Below are positions 47,826 to 56,061 of a stretch of 64,000 nt of DNA, piece after piece. The notes below the pieces were generated by a model. It saw nothing but the letters and a program-made list of their open reading frames with translations, did not search any database and was not told the DNA's origin. A program made the position numbers and the translations under genes. The stretch comes from Stenotrophomonas maltophilia (lineage in GTDB: Bacteria > Pseudomonadota > Gammaproteobacteria > Xanthomonadales > Xanthomonadaceae), in assembly GCA_900113425.1 (NCBI GenBank), contig FOZF01000001.1, forward strand, positions 1,094,358-1,158,357. Reading direction: 5' to 3'. Numbering within the stretch: position 1 is the stretch's first letter; every line of letters starts with the position of its first letter.

Positions 47826-47899
47826 TGACGGGCATCTGCCGGACGACACCGTCACCGCATTCCGGTTAGGCTCGGGCATCCCCTGTCACGGAATGTCCC

Positions 47900-48895
47900 A
47901 TGCGCGTGATCGCTGCCGCACTGCTGGCCTGCCTGCCCCTCACCGCCGCTGCCGCACCGGCCTATGGGCCACGGCTGGAGGGGTTCGATTACGGCTACCC
48001 GGTACAGACCTTCACCCTGGAATCGCAGCAGCAACCGCTGCAGATGGCCTATCTGGACATCGCGCCGACGACCGCGCCGATCGGCGTGGTGGTGCTGCTG
48101 CATGGCAAGAACTTCAGCGCGGCGACCTGGAAGGAAACCATCCCTCCCCTGCTCGCCGCCGGTTACCGCGTGATCGCACCTGACCAGGTGGGCTTCTGCA
48201 AATCCAGCAAGCCCGAGCGCTACCAGTATTCATTCGGCCAGCTCGCCGCCAACACCCATGCACTGCTGCAGCAGCTGCAGCTCGGCGGCCTGCCCGTGCA
48301 CCTGGTCGGCCATTCGATGGGGGGCATGCTGGCGGTGCGCTATGCACTGACCTATCCGCAGGACCTGCGCAGCCTGTCGCTGGTCAATCCGATCGGCCTG
48401 GAGGACTGGAAGGCGCTGGGCGTGCCGTGGCGAAGCGTCGATGCCTGGTATGCCGGCGAGCTGAAAACCAGTTACGAGAGCATCCGCCGCTACCAGCTGG
48501 ACGTGTACTACGACGGCACCTGGAAGCCCGCCTATGAAACCTGGGCACGCATGCAAGCGGGCATGTACGAGGGCGACGGCAGGCAGGCGGTGGCCTGGAG
48601 CCAGGCACTTGCCTCGGACATGGTGTTCAACCAGCCGGTGGTGTACGAGCTGAAGAATCTGAAGGTGCCGACCGCGCTGTTCATCGGCCAGAAGGATCGC
48701 ACCGCGATCGGTCGTGACCTGGCTCCGGCGGAAGTGAAGGCCCGGCTGGGCAACTATCCGGCGCTGGGCAAAGCGGCCACTGCGGCGATTGCCGGCGCGA
48801 CGCTGGTCGAATTCGTCGAACTGGGCCATTCGCCACAGGTGCAGGACCCCACGCAGTTCAATGCCGCGCTGCTGAAGGTGTTGAAAGAGCGCTGA
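47900..48895 (+). CDS. Exported alpha/beta hydrolase
   Basis: 331 aa with a signal peptide (MRVIAAALLACLPLTAAAA). Oxyanion-hole HG at VLLHGKNF, nucleophile S139 in VGHSMGG, an aspartate candidate near VPTALFIGQKDRTAIG, and histidine in ELGHSPQ. The periplasmic location and fold suggest an esterase or lipase-like enzyme; substrate unknown. Confidence 0.88.
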   Translation: MRVIAAALLACLPLTAAAAPAYGPRLEGFDYGYPVQTFTLESQQQPLQMAYLDIAPTTAPIGVVVLLHGKNFSAATWKETIPPLLAAGYRVIAPDQVGFCKSSKPERYQYSFGQLAANTHALLQQLQLGGLPVHLVGHSMGGMLAVRYALTYPQDLRSLSLVNPIGLEDWKALGVPWRSVDAWYAGELKTSYESIRRYQLDVYYDGTWKPAYETWARMQAGMYEGDGRQAVAWSQALASDMVFNQPVVYELKNLKVPTALFIGQKDRTAIGRDLAPAEVKARLGNYPALGKAATAAIAGATLVEFVELGHSPQVQDPTQFNAALLKVLKER

Positions 48896-48903
48896 TGCGG
48901 ATC

Positions 48904-48926
48904 CGCCGGGCATGGCCCGGCGCTAC
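48904..48926. repeat. SMAG/REP-type repeat, single unit (reverse)
   Basis: CGCCGGGCATGGCCCGGCGCTAC, 8 bp after the hydrolase stop. Confidence 0.8.
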
Positions 48927-48967
48927 CGGGACGGCACGGGTACCACCGGACGGACACGACATTGCAG

Positions 48968-48990
48968 GTAGCGCCGGGCCACGCCCGGCG
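48968..48990. repeat. SMAG/REP-type repeat, single unit (forward)
   Basis: GTAGCGCCGGGCCACGCCCGGCG, just before the 3' end of hom on the other strand. With the unit at 48904-48926 it forms a tail-to-tail arrangement between convergent genes. Confidence 0.8.
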
Positions 48991-49008
48991 AGCGCAGCGG
49001 GGCGCTGT

Positions 49009-50076
49009 TCATCCCACGATGCGCAGCACGTCATCCAGCAATGCGGCAGCAGTGACTTCCGCGCCCGCGCCCGGTCCCTGGATCAGCAACGGCTGGGTGC
49101 GATAGCGGTCGCTGTGGATGGCGACGCGGTTGTCGGTGCCCGCCCCCTGCGCCAGTGGATGATCGGCCGGCAGTTCACGCAGCCCCACCTGTGCGCCCTC
49201 AACGTCGACCCGGCCGACGAAGCGCAGAACACGACCGGTGTCCGTCGCCTGCTGCCAGCGCGCCTGCAGCGGTGCGTCCAGCTGCTCAAGTTCGGCCAGT
49301 GCGTCGTCCAGCGGCAGCGCAGCCAACGCCGAGGGCACCAGTGAATCCACGTGCACCTGCGCGGCATCCAGCGCCAGTCCGCTGCTGCGCGCCAGAATCA
49401 GCAGCTTGCGCCGCACATCCTCACCGGACAGGTCCAGGCGCGGATCCGGTTCGGTGTAACCCGCGGCCAGCGCCTCGCGCACCGCAGCCGAGAACGGCGA
49501 ACGGCCGTCATAGCGATGGAACAACCAGGCGAGGGACCCGGACAACACCCCCTCGATCGCGTGGATGTGATCCCCCCCGGCCACCAGCGCACGCAGGCTG
49601 CTCAACAGCGGCAGCCCCGCCCCCACGGTGGCACTGTCGCCGTACCGTGCGCCGCTGTCAGCGCAGCTCTCGGCAATGGCCTTTGCACGTGACAGCTGCC
49701 CGCCACGGCCCAGCTTGTTGGCCGTCACCACATGCACCCCCCGCGCCAGCCACTGCGCATGGCGGGCGGCCACGTCTTCGCTGGCGGTGGCATCAACCAC
49801 CACATCACCACGTTCCAGCCCTTCCGCACCGGCCCACGGCGGCACGCTCTGGCCGCCGCGCGGTGCGCGCCGCGCCAGTTCCAGCGGCAGGGCCAGATCG
49901 CGGTCGATGGCCAGCGCCGTGCGCGAGTTGGCCAGCCACTGCACGCTGGGCAGTTCCAGTCCGCGCGCCTGCAGGGCCTGGTAGCGCTGCACGAACGCAG
50001 AGCCCACCGTCCCGGTGCCCAGCAGTGCCAGGCGACCGCCACCCAGCGCCGGAATCTCGGCAGCCAGCGCGCTCAT
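49009..50076 (-). CDS. hom: Homoserine dehydrogenase, without ACT domain
   Basis: 355 aa from ATG 50076. Rossmann motif LLGTGTVGSAF at about residues 18-28; catalytic core VTANKLGRGG, GAGLPLLSSLRAL, EGVLSGSLAWLF and GYTEPDPRLDLSGEDVRRK. It stops after the catalytic domain, so the C-terminal ACT regulatory domain of standard Hom (about 430 aa) is missing and it resembles the dehydrogenase half of ThrA. The start overlaps the metB stop by 4 bp. It supplies homoserine to metX and metB under riboswitch control. Confidence 0.93.
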   Translation of the reverse strand: MSALAAEIPALGGGRLALLGTGTVGSAFVQRYQALQARGLELPSVQWLANSRTALAIDRDLALPLELARRAPRGGQSVPPWAGAEGLERGDVVVDATASEDVAARHAQWLARGVHVVTANKLGRGGQLSRAKAIAESCADSGARYGDSATVGAGLPLLSSLRALVAGGDHIHAIEGVLSGSLAWLFHRYDGRSPFSAAVREALAAGYTEPDPRLDLSGEDVRRKLLILARSSGLALDAAQVHVDSLVPSALAALPLDDALAELEQLDAPLQARWQQATDTGRVLRFVGRVDVEGAQVGLRELPADHPLAQGAGTDNRVAIHSDRYRTQPLLIQGPGAGAEVTAAALLDDVLRIVG

Positions 50077-51308
50077 GCGTCCACCACCTGTTTGCGACGT
50101 GCGGCGGCGTCGATCACCGCTTCGGCGCGTGCCAGCGCCGCGCCCAGATCGGCCAGCAGGTCGCGCTCGGCCTCGATGCCGACCGACAGGCGCAGCAGCC
50201 CTTCGCTGATGCCGGCGGCAGCACGCGCCTCGACGCTCATCGCTGCATGGGTCATGGTCGCCGGATGCGCGACCAGGCTTTCCACGCCGCCCAGCGATTC
50301 GGCCAGGGTGAAGCAGCGCAGTCCGTCGACAAACGCGCGCACGGCAGCATGTGGATCCTCGCCGGCGCAGTCGGCCAGCTCGAACGACAGCATCGCGCCG
50401 AAGCCGCTCTGCTGCCGTGCGGCGATGGCATGGCCGGGATGCTCGGCCAGGCCGGGGTAATACACCCGGGCCACGGCGGGATGCGCGTCCAGCAGCGCGA
50501 CGATCGAGGCCGTGTTTTCCTGGTGCACACGCAGGCGTGCATCCAGCGTGCGCAGGCCGCGCAGGGTCAGGAAGGCATCGAAGGGAGAACCGGTCAGCCC
50601 CAGTGCGTTGCCCCACCACACCAGCTGTTCGTGCAGCGCGGGATCGCGCGCGATCACCGCACCGCCGACGACATCGCTGTGGCCGTTGATGTACTTGGTG
50701 GTCGAATGCAGCACCAGATCGGCACCGAAGGAGAGCGGCTGCTGCAGCGCCGGCGACAGGAACGTATTGTCGACCGCCACCAGCGCGCCGGCCTTGTGCG
50801 CCGCCTCGATGACGAAGCGCAGGTCGGTGATGCGCAGCAGTGGATTGGACGGGGTTTCCACCAGCACGAGTCGCGGCTGGGTAGCCAGGGCCTGCGCCAG
50901 CGTGCGCGGGTCGGTGAGGTCGGCGGTGACCAGTTCGAAATGCCCCTTCTTCGCCAGCGCGTTGAACAGGCGCCAGCTGCCGCCGTAGGCATCGTGCGGT
51001 ACCACCAGCGTGTCGCCCGGCTGCAGCACGGCATTCAGCACCAGGTTGATGGCCCCCATGCCGGTGGCGGTGACCACGCCACCGGCTCCGCCTTCCAGTT
51101 CGGCCAGTGCTTCGCCCAGCAGGTCGCGCGTCGGATTGCCACTGCGCGTGTAGTCGTACTGGCGCTTGTTGCCGAAGCCTTCGAAGCTGAAGTTCGACGA
51201 CAGCACGATCGGCGGAGTGACCGCGCCATGGGCGGTGTCACGATCGATGCCGGCGCGGACGGCGGCAGTGGTGCGACAACAGGACGGCTCGGCGGCGTGC
51301 AGGCTCAT
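50073..51308 (-). CDS. metB: Cystathionine gamma-synthase / O-acylhomoserine lyase
   Basis: 411 aa, PLP-dependent Cys/Met metabolism fold I. The PLP lysine is in HSTTKYINGHSDVVGG, with YTRSGNPTRDLLGEALAELE and DNTFLSPALQQPL also diagnostic. It condenses O-succinyl- or O-acetylhomoserine with cysteine (or sulfide). The family cannot be split into MetB, MetZ and MetC reliably by eye, but the operon with metX and hom favours the synthetic direction. Its start overlaps the metX stop (51305-51308). Confidence 0.9.
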   Translation of the reverse strand: MSLHAAEPSCCRTTAAVRAGIDRDTAHGAVTPPIVLSSNFSFEGFGNKRQYDYTRSGNPTRDLLGEALAELEGGAGGVVTATGMGAINLVLNAVLQPGDTLVVPHDAYGGSWRLFNALAKKGHFELVTADLTDPRTLAQALATQPRLVLVETPSNPLLRITDLRFVIEAAHKAGALVAVDNTFLSPALQQPLSFGADLVLHSTTKYINGHSDVVGGAVIARDPALHEQLVWWGNALGLTGSPFDAFLTLRGLRTLDARLRVHQENTASIVALLDAHPAVARVYYPGLAEHPGHAIAARQQSGFGAMLSFELADCAGEDPHAAVRAFVDGLRCFTLAESLGGVESLVAHPATMTHAAMSVEARAAAGISEGLLRLSVGIEAERDLLADLGAALARAEAVIDAAARRKQVVDA

Positions 51309-52336
51309 GCGGACTCTCCAGAAGTGCGGAAGGCGGTGGCGAGGATCGCGTCGATGCGATCGGTTTCTTTGAGGAAGGCGTCGTGGCCGTATGGGGAGCG
51401 CAGCACGCGCAGGCTGCCGCGCGGACCCAGCCCCTCGACCAGGCCGACCAGGTCGGCCAACGGCACCAGCCGATCGCCTTCCACGGCCACCACCACGGTT
51501 GGCGGCAGGATGGCGGTGGGATCCACGCGGTGCAGGTCGATCGATTCGGACAGGCGCAGGTAGGCCGTCACCGGCGTGCGCGCGACGTACTGCGCGCCCG
51601 CCGCGTCGAGGTAGTCCTCGGCGGCCACGCGGACGCGGCCGTTGACCACCTCGGGCGGGGCATCGAAGCGCTCGCCGAACTCTTCCGGCGTGCGGTAGCT
51701 GAGCATCGCGAACTGCCTGGCCAGTGCCAGGCCATGGTCTTCACCGCATTGCAGCTGTCCCAGGGCGACCGCCCGGCGCTGCAACGCACGCCATGCCGCT
51801 GCATAGGGGTGCGGGCGGTGCGCACCACTGGCCAGCACCAGCTGGCGCACGCGGGCGCGATGGCGGACGGCGAACTGCTGCCCCACCAGGGCGCCATAGG
51901 AGTAGCCGACAAACGCCTTCAGCGTGCGGATGCCCAGGTGATCCAGCAGCAGGGCCAGCGCATCGGCCTGATCGGCCGTGTCGATCGGCACGTCCAGCGC
52001 GCCATCCGCGCCGATGAAGTCGAACGCCAGAACGCGCAGCTGCTGCGGATCGAGCGTGCGGCCACTGCCGACCAGTTCCTCGGCCCAGCCCTTCTCGGCG
52101 AACTGCGCGTTGGACGCCACATGGCGATGAGCGGAGATGCCGCCAGCCAGCACCACCACCGGTGCATCGACCGGTCCCACCCATTCGTAGCGAAGGCGTA
52201 CCGGGCACGCGCCGGCGTGGCGCATCGACAGCACCGCGGCGAACTCGCCGCGCTCGGCGTGCACGCGGTCTTCGACCGGCACGCTGACGGGGACAAAGGG
52301 TTCGGGGCGAAGCGTGGTGCTGGGGGCGAAGCTCAT
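51305..52336 (-). CDS. metX: Homoserine O-acyltransferase (MetX-type)
   Basis: 343 aa from ATG 52336. Alpha/beta-hydrolase-fold acyltransferase: LAGGISAHRHV (oxyanion region), nucleophile serine in VGYSYGALVGQQ, and a late YGHDAFL histidine. Xanthomonad MetX enzymes of this subgroup are assigned to homoserine O-succinylation; from sequence alone the acyl donor (acetyl- versus succinyl-CoA) is not certain. It is the first gene of metX-metB-hom and lies 72 bp after the SAM-I riboswitch aptamer. Confidence 0.9.
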   Translation of the reverse strand: MSFAPSTTLRPEPFVPVSVPVEDRVHAERGEFAAVLSMRHAGACPVRLRYEWVGPVDAPVVVLAGGISAHRHVASNAQFAEKGWAEELVGSGRTLDPQQLRVLAFDFIGADGALDVPIDTADQADALALLLDHLGIRTLKAFVGYSYGALVGQQFAVRHRARVRQLVLASGAHRPHPYAAAWRALQRRAVALGQLQCGEDHGLALARQFAMLSYRTPEEFGERFDAPPEVVNGRVRVAAEDYLDAAGAQYVARTPVTAYLRLSESIDLHRVDPTAILPPTVVVAVEGDRLVPLADLVGLVEGLGPRGSLRVLRSPYGHDAFLKETDRIDAILATAFRTSGESA

Positions 52337-52364
52337 GGCGGGATCCGTTAGGGGAATCGGCCAT

Positions 52365-52408
52365 CGAGCCTTCGCGGGGCTCGCGTTCGAGATGCACCTG
52401 CGGTGCAT
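52365..52408 (-). promoter_or_regulatory. Probable expression platform of the metX riboswitch
   Basis: Between aptamer and metX are two hairpins: ATGCACC-gca-GGTGCAT (about 52391-52407) and GAGCC-ccgcgaa-GGCTC (about 52365-52381). Neither has a U-tract. UCGAAC (about 52385-52390) can pair with GUUCGA in the 3' strand of P1, giving a possible competing fold. Whether control is by termination, Rho or start-site access cannot be decided from sequence. Confidence 0.5.
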
Positions 52409-52536
52409 GGTTCGAACCATCTTCCGGTGGACGCCACGGTCCCCGCAGGATTTGGCACCTACGCCGGCGCTTGCGCGCCTGCGGGCTGCCCCGGCTTCAA
52501 AGGGCCTGTCCCTCTGCCGGTCTCGATGGTGGAACC
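52409..52536 (-). promoter_or_regulatory. SAM-I (S-box) riboswitch upstream of metX
   Basis: Read on the minus strand from 52536, the core reads AUCGAGACCGGCAGAGGGAC, then AGGCCCUUUGAAGCCGGGGC, then a GGCGC-gcaa-GCGCC hairpin (P3), then GUAGGUGCCAAAUCCUGC. These are the conserved P2, kink-turn, J3/4 and SAM-contact segments of SAM-I. P1 forms between ACCAUC (5' end) and GAUGGU (3' end), extended by GGUUC/GAACC. A short P4 (GGAC/GUCC) is visible. It senses S-adenosylmethionine and should switch metX-metB-hom off when SAM is plentiful. Confidence 0.93.
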
Positions 52537-52667
52537 ACGATGCCATCGCTTTTCGCCCATGTCAATCCCTTCATGCGGATAAAGCGATGAATACCCGGAG
52601 CGATCGCTGCGGCCCACCTTCCGCGGATCAGGTACAGTCGCGGCGGTCCCCCTGTCCGGAGCGCCCG

Positions 52668-53552
52668 ATGCCGCGCCTGCCCTTGTCCTGCCTGCTGCTG
52701 CCGCTGCTGGTCAGCACCACCGCCGGAGCTGCCGACTGGCGGCAGGGCTGGGGCCTGGTGCCCCCACCGGCCCCCGCGCCCGGCACGCAGGGCATCGGCC
52801 AGGCGGCTCCCGTGGCGCAGCTGCGGCTGCAGCAGGTGGGCGACTACTGGCAGGCCCGGATCGACAACACCCTGGCCGGCCCATTGCAGGTTGAACTGCG
52901 CGCTGGACCCGGGCACCCCATCGAGGGCCTGCCGGTACGGTCGCTGGTGCAGGGCGACAGCAGCTTCGTGGTCGGTCACCTGCCCTCGCCCGTGGGCGGC
53001 AGGACGCTTGACGTGCGCCTGCAGTCGGTACCGGGCCGTCCCGACGCCCGCGCCGAAGACGTGGCCTATCGCCTGCCGTTCGACGCCGCACGCCTGCGCG
53101 TGGACCAGGCGCCGCAGGGCCGGTTCAGCCACGATGACGAGGAGAACCGCGACGCCGTGGACTTCGCCCTGCCCGAGGCGACGCTGGTGCTGGCCGCGCG
53201 CGAGGGAACGGTGATGCAGATCCAGGATGGCTTCCGCGGCAACGGCCAGGACCGCGAGCGCGACGGCGGCAGGGCGAATTTCATCCGTATCCTGCACAGC
53301 GACGGCAGCATGGCGCTGTACGGCCATCTGCAGGCAGGCGGCATGCGCGTGCGTCGTGGCCAGGCGGTGCAGGCCGGACAGCCGATCGGTCTGTCCGGCA
53401 ACAGCGGCTACAGCAGCGCCCCGCACCTGCATTTCGTGGTGCAGGTCAACCGCGGCATGGCGCTGCGCTCGGTACCCGTGCGCATCTTCGCCTCGCAGGG
53501 ACAGCTGCAGTTCGCCCGCCAGGGTGATACCGAGGGCGCGGCCGGGCGCTGA
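52668..53552 (+). CDS. Exported M23-family peptidase / LytM-like protein
   Basis: 294 aa from ATG 52668 (GGAG at 52658-52661). Signal peptide with LSCLLLPLLVSTTAGA. An N-terminal beta domain precedes the M23 fold. Of the usual H-x(n)-D and HxH zinc ligands, HLHF is present (SSAPHLHFVV) and YGHL lies upstream; the first ligand could be the H/D in RFSHDDEENRDAVDFALPE. It probably cuts or binds peptidoglycan cross-links. The 5' region shares its upstream DNA with the metX leader on the other strand. Confidence 0.87.
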   Translation: MPRLPLSCLLLPLLVSTTAGAADWRQGWGLVPPPAPAPGTQGIGQAAPVAQLRLQQVGDYWQARIDNTLAGPLQVELRAGPGHPIEGLPVRSLVQGDSSFVVGHLPSPVGGRTLDVRLQSVPGRPDARAEDVAYRLPFDAARLRVDQAPQGRFSHDDEENRDAVDFALPEATLVLAAREGTVMQIQDGFRGNGQDRERDGGRANFIRILHSDGSMALYGHLQAGGMRVRRGQAVQAGQPIGLSGNSGYSSAPHLHFVVQVNRGMALRSVPVRIFASQGQLQFARQGDTEGAAGR

Positions 53553-53599
53553 CCGGCCACGGCCGGTATAATCAGGCGCTTATCTCTTTGAAAAGCGCC
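53551..53599 (+). promoter_or_regulatory. prfC promoter region with nested hairpins
   Basis: TATAAT at 53567-53572 is a perfect -10. It overlaps the right arm of ACCGGCC-ac-GGCCGGT (53552-53567), which directly follows the peptidase stop. A second stem, GGCGCTT/AAGCGCC (about 53574-53598), lies in the leader just before prfC. Confidence 0.6.
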
Positions 53600-53618
53600 C
53601 CGGGCGGGCGCCACTGCC

Positions 53619-55223
53619 ATGTCCGAAGTCGCCACCGAAGCGTCGCGTCGCCGCACCTTCGCCATCATCTCCCATCCTGACGCCGGCAAGACCACGCTGA
53701 CCGAAAAGCTGCTGCTGTTCGGAGGCGCGATCCAGATGGCCGGTTCGGTCAAGGGCCGCAAGGCGGCCCGCCATGCCACCTCCGACTGGATGGCGCTGGA
53801 GAAGGAGCGCGGCATCTCCGTCACCTCCTCGGTGATGCAGTTCCCGTACGAAGGCAAGATCGTCAATCTGCTCGACACCCCCGGCCACGCCGACTTCGGC
53901 GAGGACACCTACCGCGTGCTGACCGCGGTGGACTCGGCACTGATGGTGATCGACGTGGCCAAGGGCGTGGAAGAGCGCACCATCAAGCTGATGGAAGTGT
54001 GCCGCCTGCGCGACACCCCGATCATGACCTTCATCAACAAGCTCGACCGCGAGGGCAAGGATCCGATCGAACTGCTGGATGAAGTGGAAACCGTGCTGGG
54101 CATCCAGTGCGCGCCGGTCACCTGGCCGATCGGCATGGGCCAGCGCCTGAAGGGCGTGGTCCACCTGCTGACCGGCGAGGTGCACCTGTACGAACCCGGC
54201 CGCAACTTCACCCGCCAGGATTCGACCATCTTCCCGTCGATCGATGCTCCCGGCCTGGCCGAGAAGATCGGCGCGCAGATGCTGGCCGACCTGCGCGATG
54301 AACTGGAACTGGTGCAGGGCGCCAGCCATCCGTTCGACCTGCAGGCCTACCGCGAGGGCAAGCAGACGCCGGTGTTCTTCGGTTCGGGCGTGAACAACTT
54401 CGGCGTGCAGCCCCTGCTGGACTTCTTCGTCGAGCACGCGCCGTCGCCGCAGGCACGCGCCACCACCGGCCGCGAGATCGCCCCGGAAGAGAGCAAGCTG
54501 ACCGGCTTCGTGTTCAAGATCCAGGCCAACATGGACCCGCAGCACCGCGACCGCGTCGCCTTCATGCGGGTGTGCTCGGGCCGCTTCAGCGCGGGCATGA
54601 AGACCTTCCACGTGCGCACCGGCAAGGAAATGAAGCTGGCCAACGCCCTGACCTTCATGGCCAGCGACCGTGAAATCGCCGCCGAGGCCTGGCCGGGCGA
54701 TGTGATCGGCATCCACAACCATGGCACCATTTCCATCGGCGATACCTTCACCGAAGGCGAGGCGGTCACTTTCACCGGCATCCCCAACTTCGCCCCGGAA
54801 CTGTTCCGCCGTGCGCGCCTGCGCGATCCGCTCAAGCTCAAGCAGCTGCAGAAGGGCCTGGCCCAGCTCTCCGAAGAGGGCGCGACCCAGTTCTTCCGGC
54901 CGCTGACCAGCAACGATCTGATCCTGGGTGCGGTGGGCGTGCTGCAGTTCGACGTGGCCGCTTACCGCCTGAAGGACGAGTACGGCGTGGAAGCCACCTT
55001 CGAGCCGGTCAGCGTCACCACGGCGCGCTGGATCCACTGCAGCAACGAGAAGAAGCTGGAGGAGTTCCGCGAGAAGAACGCGCTGAACCTGGCGCTGGAC
55101 GCCGCCGGCCATCTGGTCTATCTCGCGCCGACCCGGGTCAACCTGCAGCTGGCGCAGGAGCGCGCGCCCGACGTGCGCTTTGCCGCCACCCGCGAGGCCG
55201 CGCACACCCTAACCGCTGGCTGA
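53619..55223 (+). CDS. prfC: Peptide chain release factor 3
   Basis: 534 aa, family length. Translational GTPase: G1 [15 protein letters not shown] (near residue 17), G2 region [14 protein letters not shown]3 DTPGHADF, G4 [10 protein letters not shown]. Domains II and III follow with RF3-specific stretches. It recycles RF1/RF2 from the ribosome after peptide release. Its own -10 box is visible upstream. Confidence 0.97.
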   Translation: MSEVATEASRRRTFAIISHPDAGKTTLTEKLLLFGGAIQMAGSVKGRKAARHATSDWMALEKERGISVTSSVMQFPYEGKIVNLLDTPGHADFGEDTYRVLTAVDSALMVIDVAKGVEERTIKLMEVCRLRDTPIMTFINKLDREGKDPIELLDEVETVLGIQCAPVTWPIGMGQRLKGVVHLLTGEVHLYEPGRNFTRQDSTIFPSIDAPGLAEKIGAQMLADLRDELELVQGASHPFDLQAYREGKQTPVFFGSGVNNFGVQPLLDFFVEHAPSPQARATTGREIAPEESKLTGFVFKIQANMDPQHRDRVAFMRVCSGRFSAGMKTFHVRTGKEMKLANALTFMASDREIAAEAWPGDVIGIHNHGTISIGDTFTEGEAVTFTGIPNFAPELFRRARLRDPLKLKQLQKGLAQLSEEGATQFFRPLTSNDLILGAVGVLQFDVAAYRLKDEYGVEATFEPVSVTTARWIHCSNEKKLEEFREKNALNLALDAAGHLVYLAPTRVNLQLAQERAPDVRFAATREAAHTLTAG

Positions 55224-55337
55224 ATCCGGCCAGGCAGGACATCGGGCTTCCGTGTGGAGGCGGGCGTGCATGCGCCCGCCATCGCGGCGATGATAGGGGG
55301 GGCGCGGGTCCCCCTCCCCGCGAATGACGCCTACGCC

Positions 55338-55976
55338 ATGTCCTCGACTTCCGTTGCTTCGATCCGCGAAGAAATCGCCAGTGCGCTGACCCACGGTCTC
55401 GGCGCCGTTCTGGCGCTCGGTGCGGGTGCCGTGCTGATCACCCTGGCCGCCATCTACGGTGATGGCTGGCAACTGGCAGGTGCGATCGTGTTCGGCATCG
55501 CGCTGCTGCTGCTGTACACCGCCTCCACCCTCTACCACGCCATCCAGCACCCCGTCGCCAAAGGCAGGCTGAAGGTATTCGACCACTGCGCGATCTATGT
55601 ACTGATCGCCGGTACCTATACGCCATTCACGCTGATCGGCCTGCGTGGTCCCTGGGGCTGGGGCCTGTTCGCCGCGATCTGGACGCTGGCCCTGGCCGGC
55701 GTGGTGTTCAAGCTGTTCTATACCGGCCGCTTCAAGCGCTTGTCCACGGCCATCTACGTGGCCATGGGCTGGCTGGTGATCGTCGCGGTCAAGCCCATGC
55801 TGGCCTCCATCGACGGCTGGACGCTGGGCTGGCTGCTGGCCGGTGGTATCTCCTACACGCTGGGAACCTACTTCTATCACCGCGAATCGATTCCCTATTC
55901 GCATGCGATCTGGCACCTGTTCGTGATCGGCGGCAGTGTCTGCCACTTCGTCGCGGTGACCATGCAGGTGCTGTAG
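55338..55976 (+). CDS. Hemolysin III / PAQR-family membrane protein
   Basis: 212 aa from ATG 55338; a longer reading from 55254 adds non-conserved sequence. Seven predicted helices with the family motifs EEIASALTHGLGAVLAL, YTASTLYHAIQH, DHCAIYVLIAGTYTP and, at the end, HAIWHLFV with the conserved histidines. Despite the name, bacterial members (YqfA/TrhA) are linked to membrane-lipid homeostasis rather than lysis. Confidence 0.92.
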   Translation: MSSTSVASIREEIASALTHGLGAVLALGAGAVLITLAAIYGDGWQLAGAIVFGIALLLLYTASTLYHAIQHPVAKGRLKVFDHCAIYVLIAGTYTPFTLIGLRGPWGWGLFAAIWTLALAGVVFKLFYTGRFKRLSTAIYVAMGWLVIVAVKPMLASIDGWTLGWLLAGGISYTLGTYFYHRESIPYSHAIWHLFVIGGSVCHFVAVTMQVL

Positions 55977-56061
55977 AGATCCATGCCGCACGCGTTCGTG
56001 TGCACACCGCGCACATGAACGCTTCGCGCTGCGTCCACCCGCGCAGGGCAACCATGGCAGC

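Noticed and set aside
46344..47879. Long N-terminal extension of the glutaredoxin-like gene
   Set aside because: It is antisense to sdaA, whose catalytic motifs are intact; only the last 75 codons show a thioredoxin fold.
52409..52418. GGTTCGAACC resembling a tRNA T-arm
   Set aside because: No acceptor, D or anticodon arm surrounds it; it is the 3' strand of the SAM-I riboswitch P1 stem.
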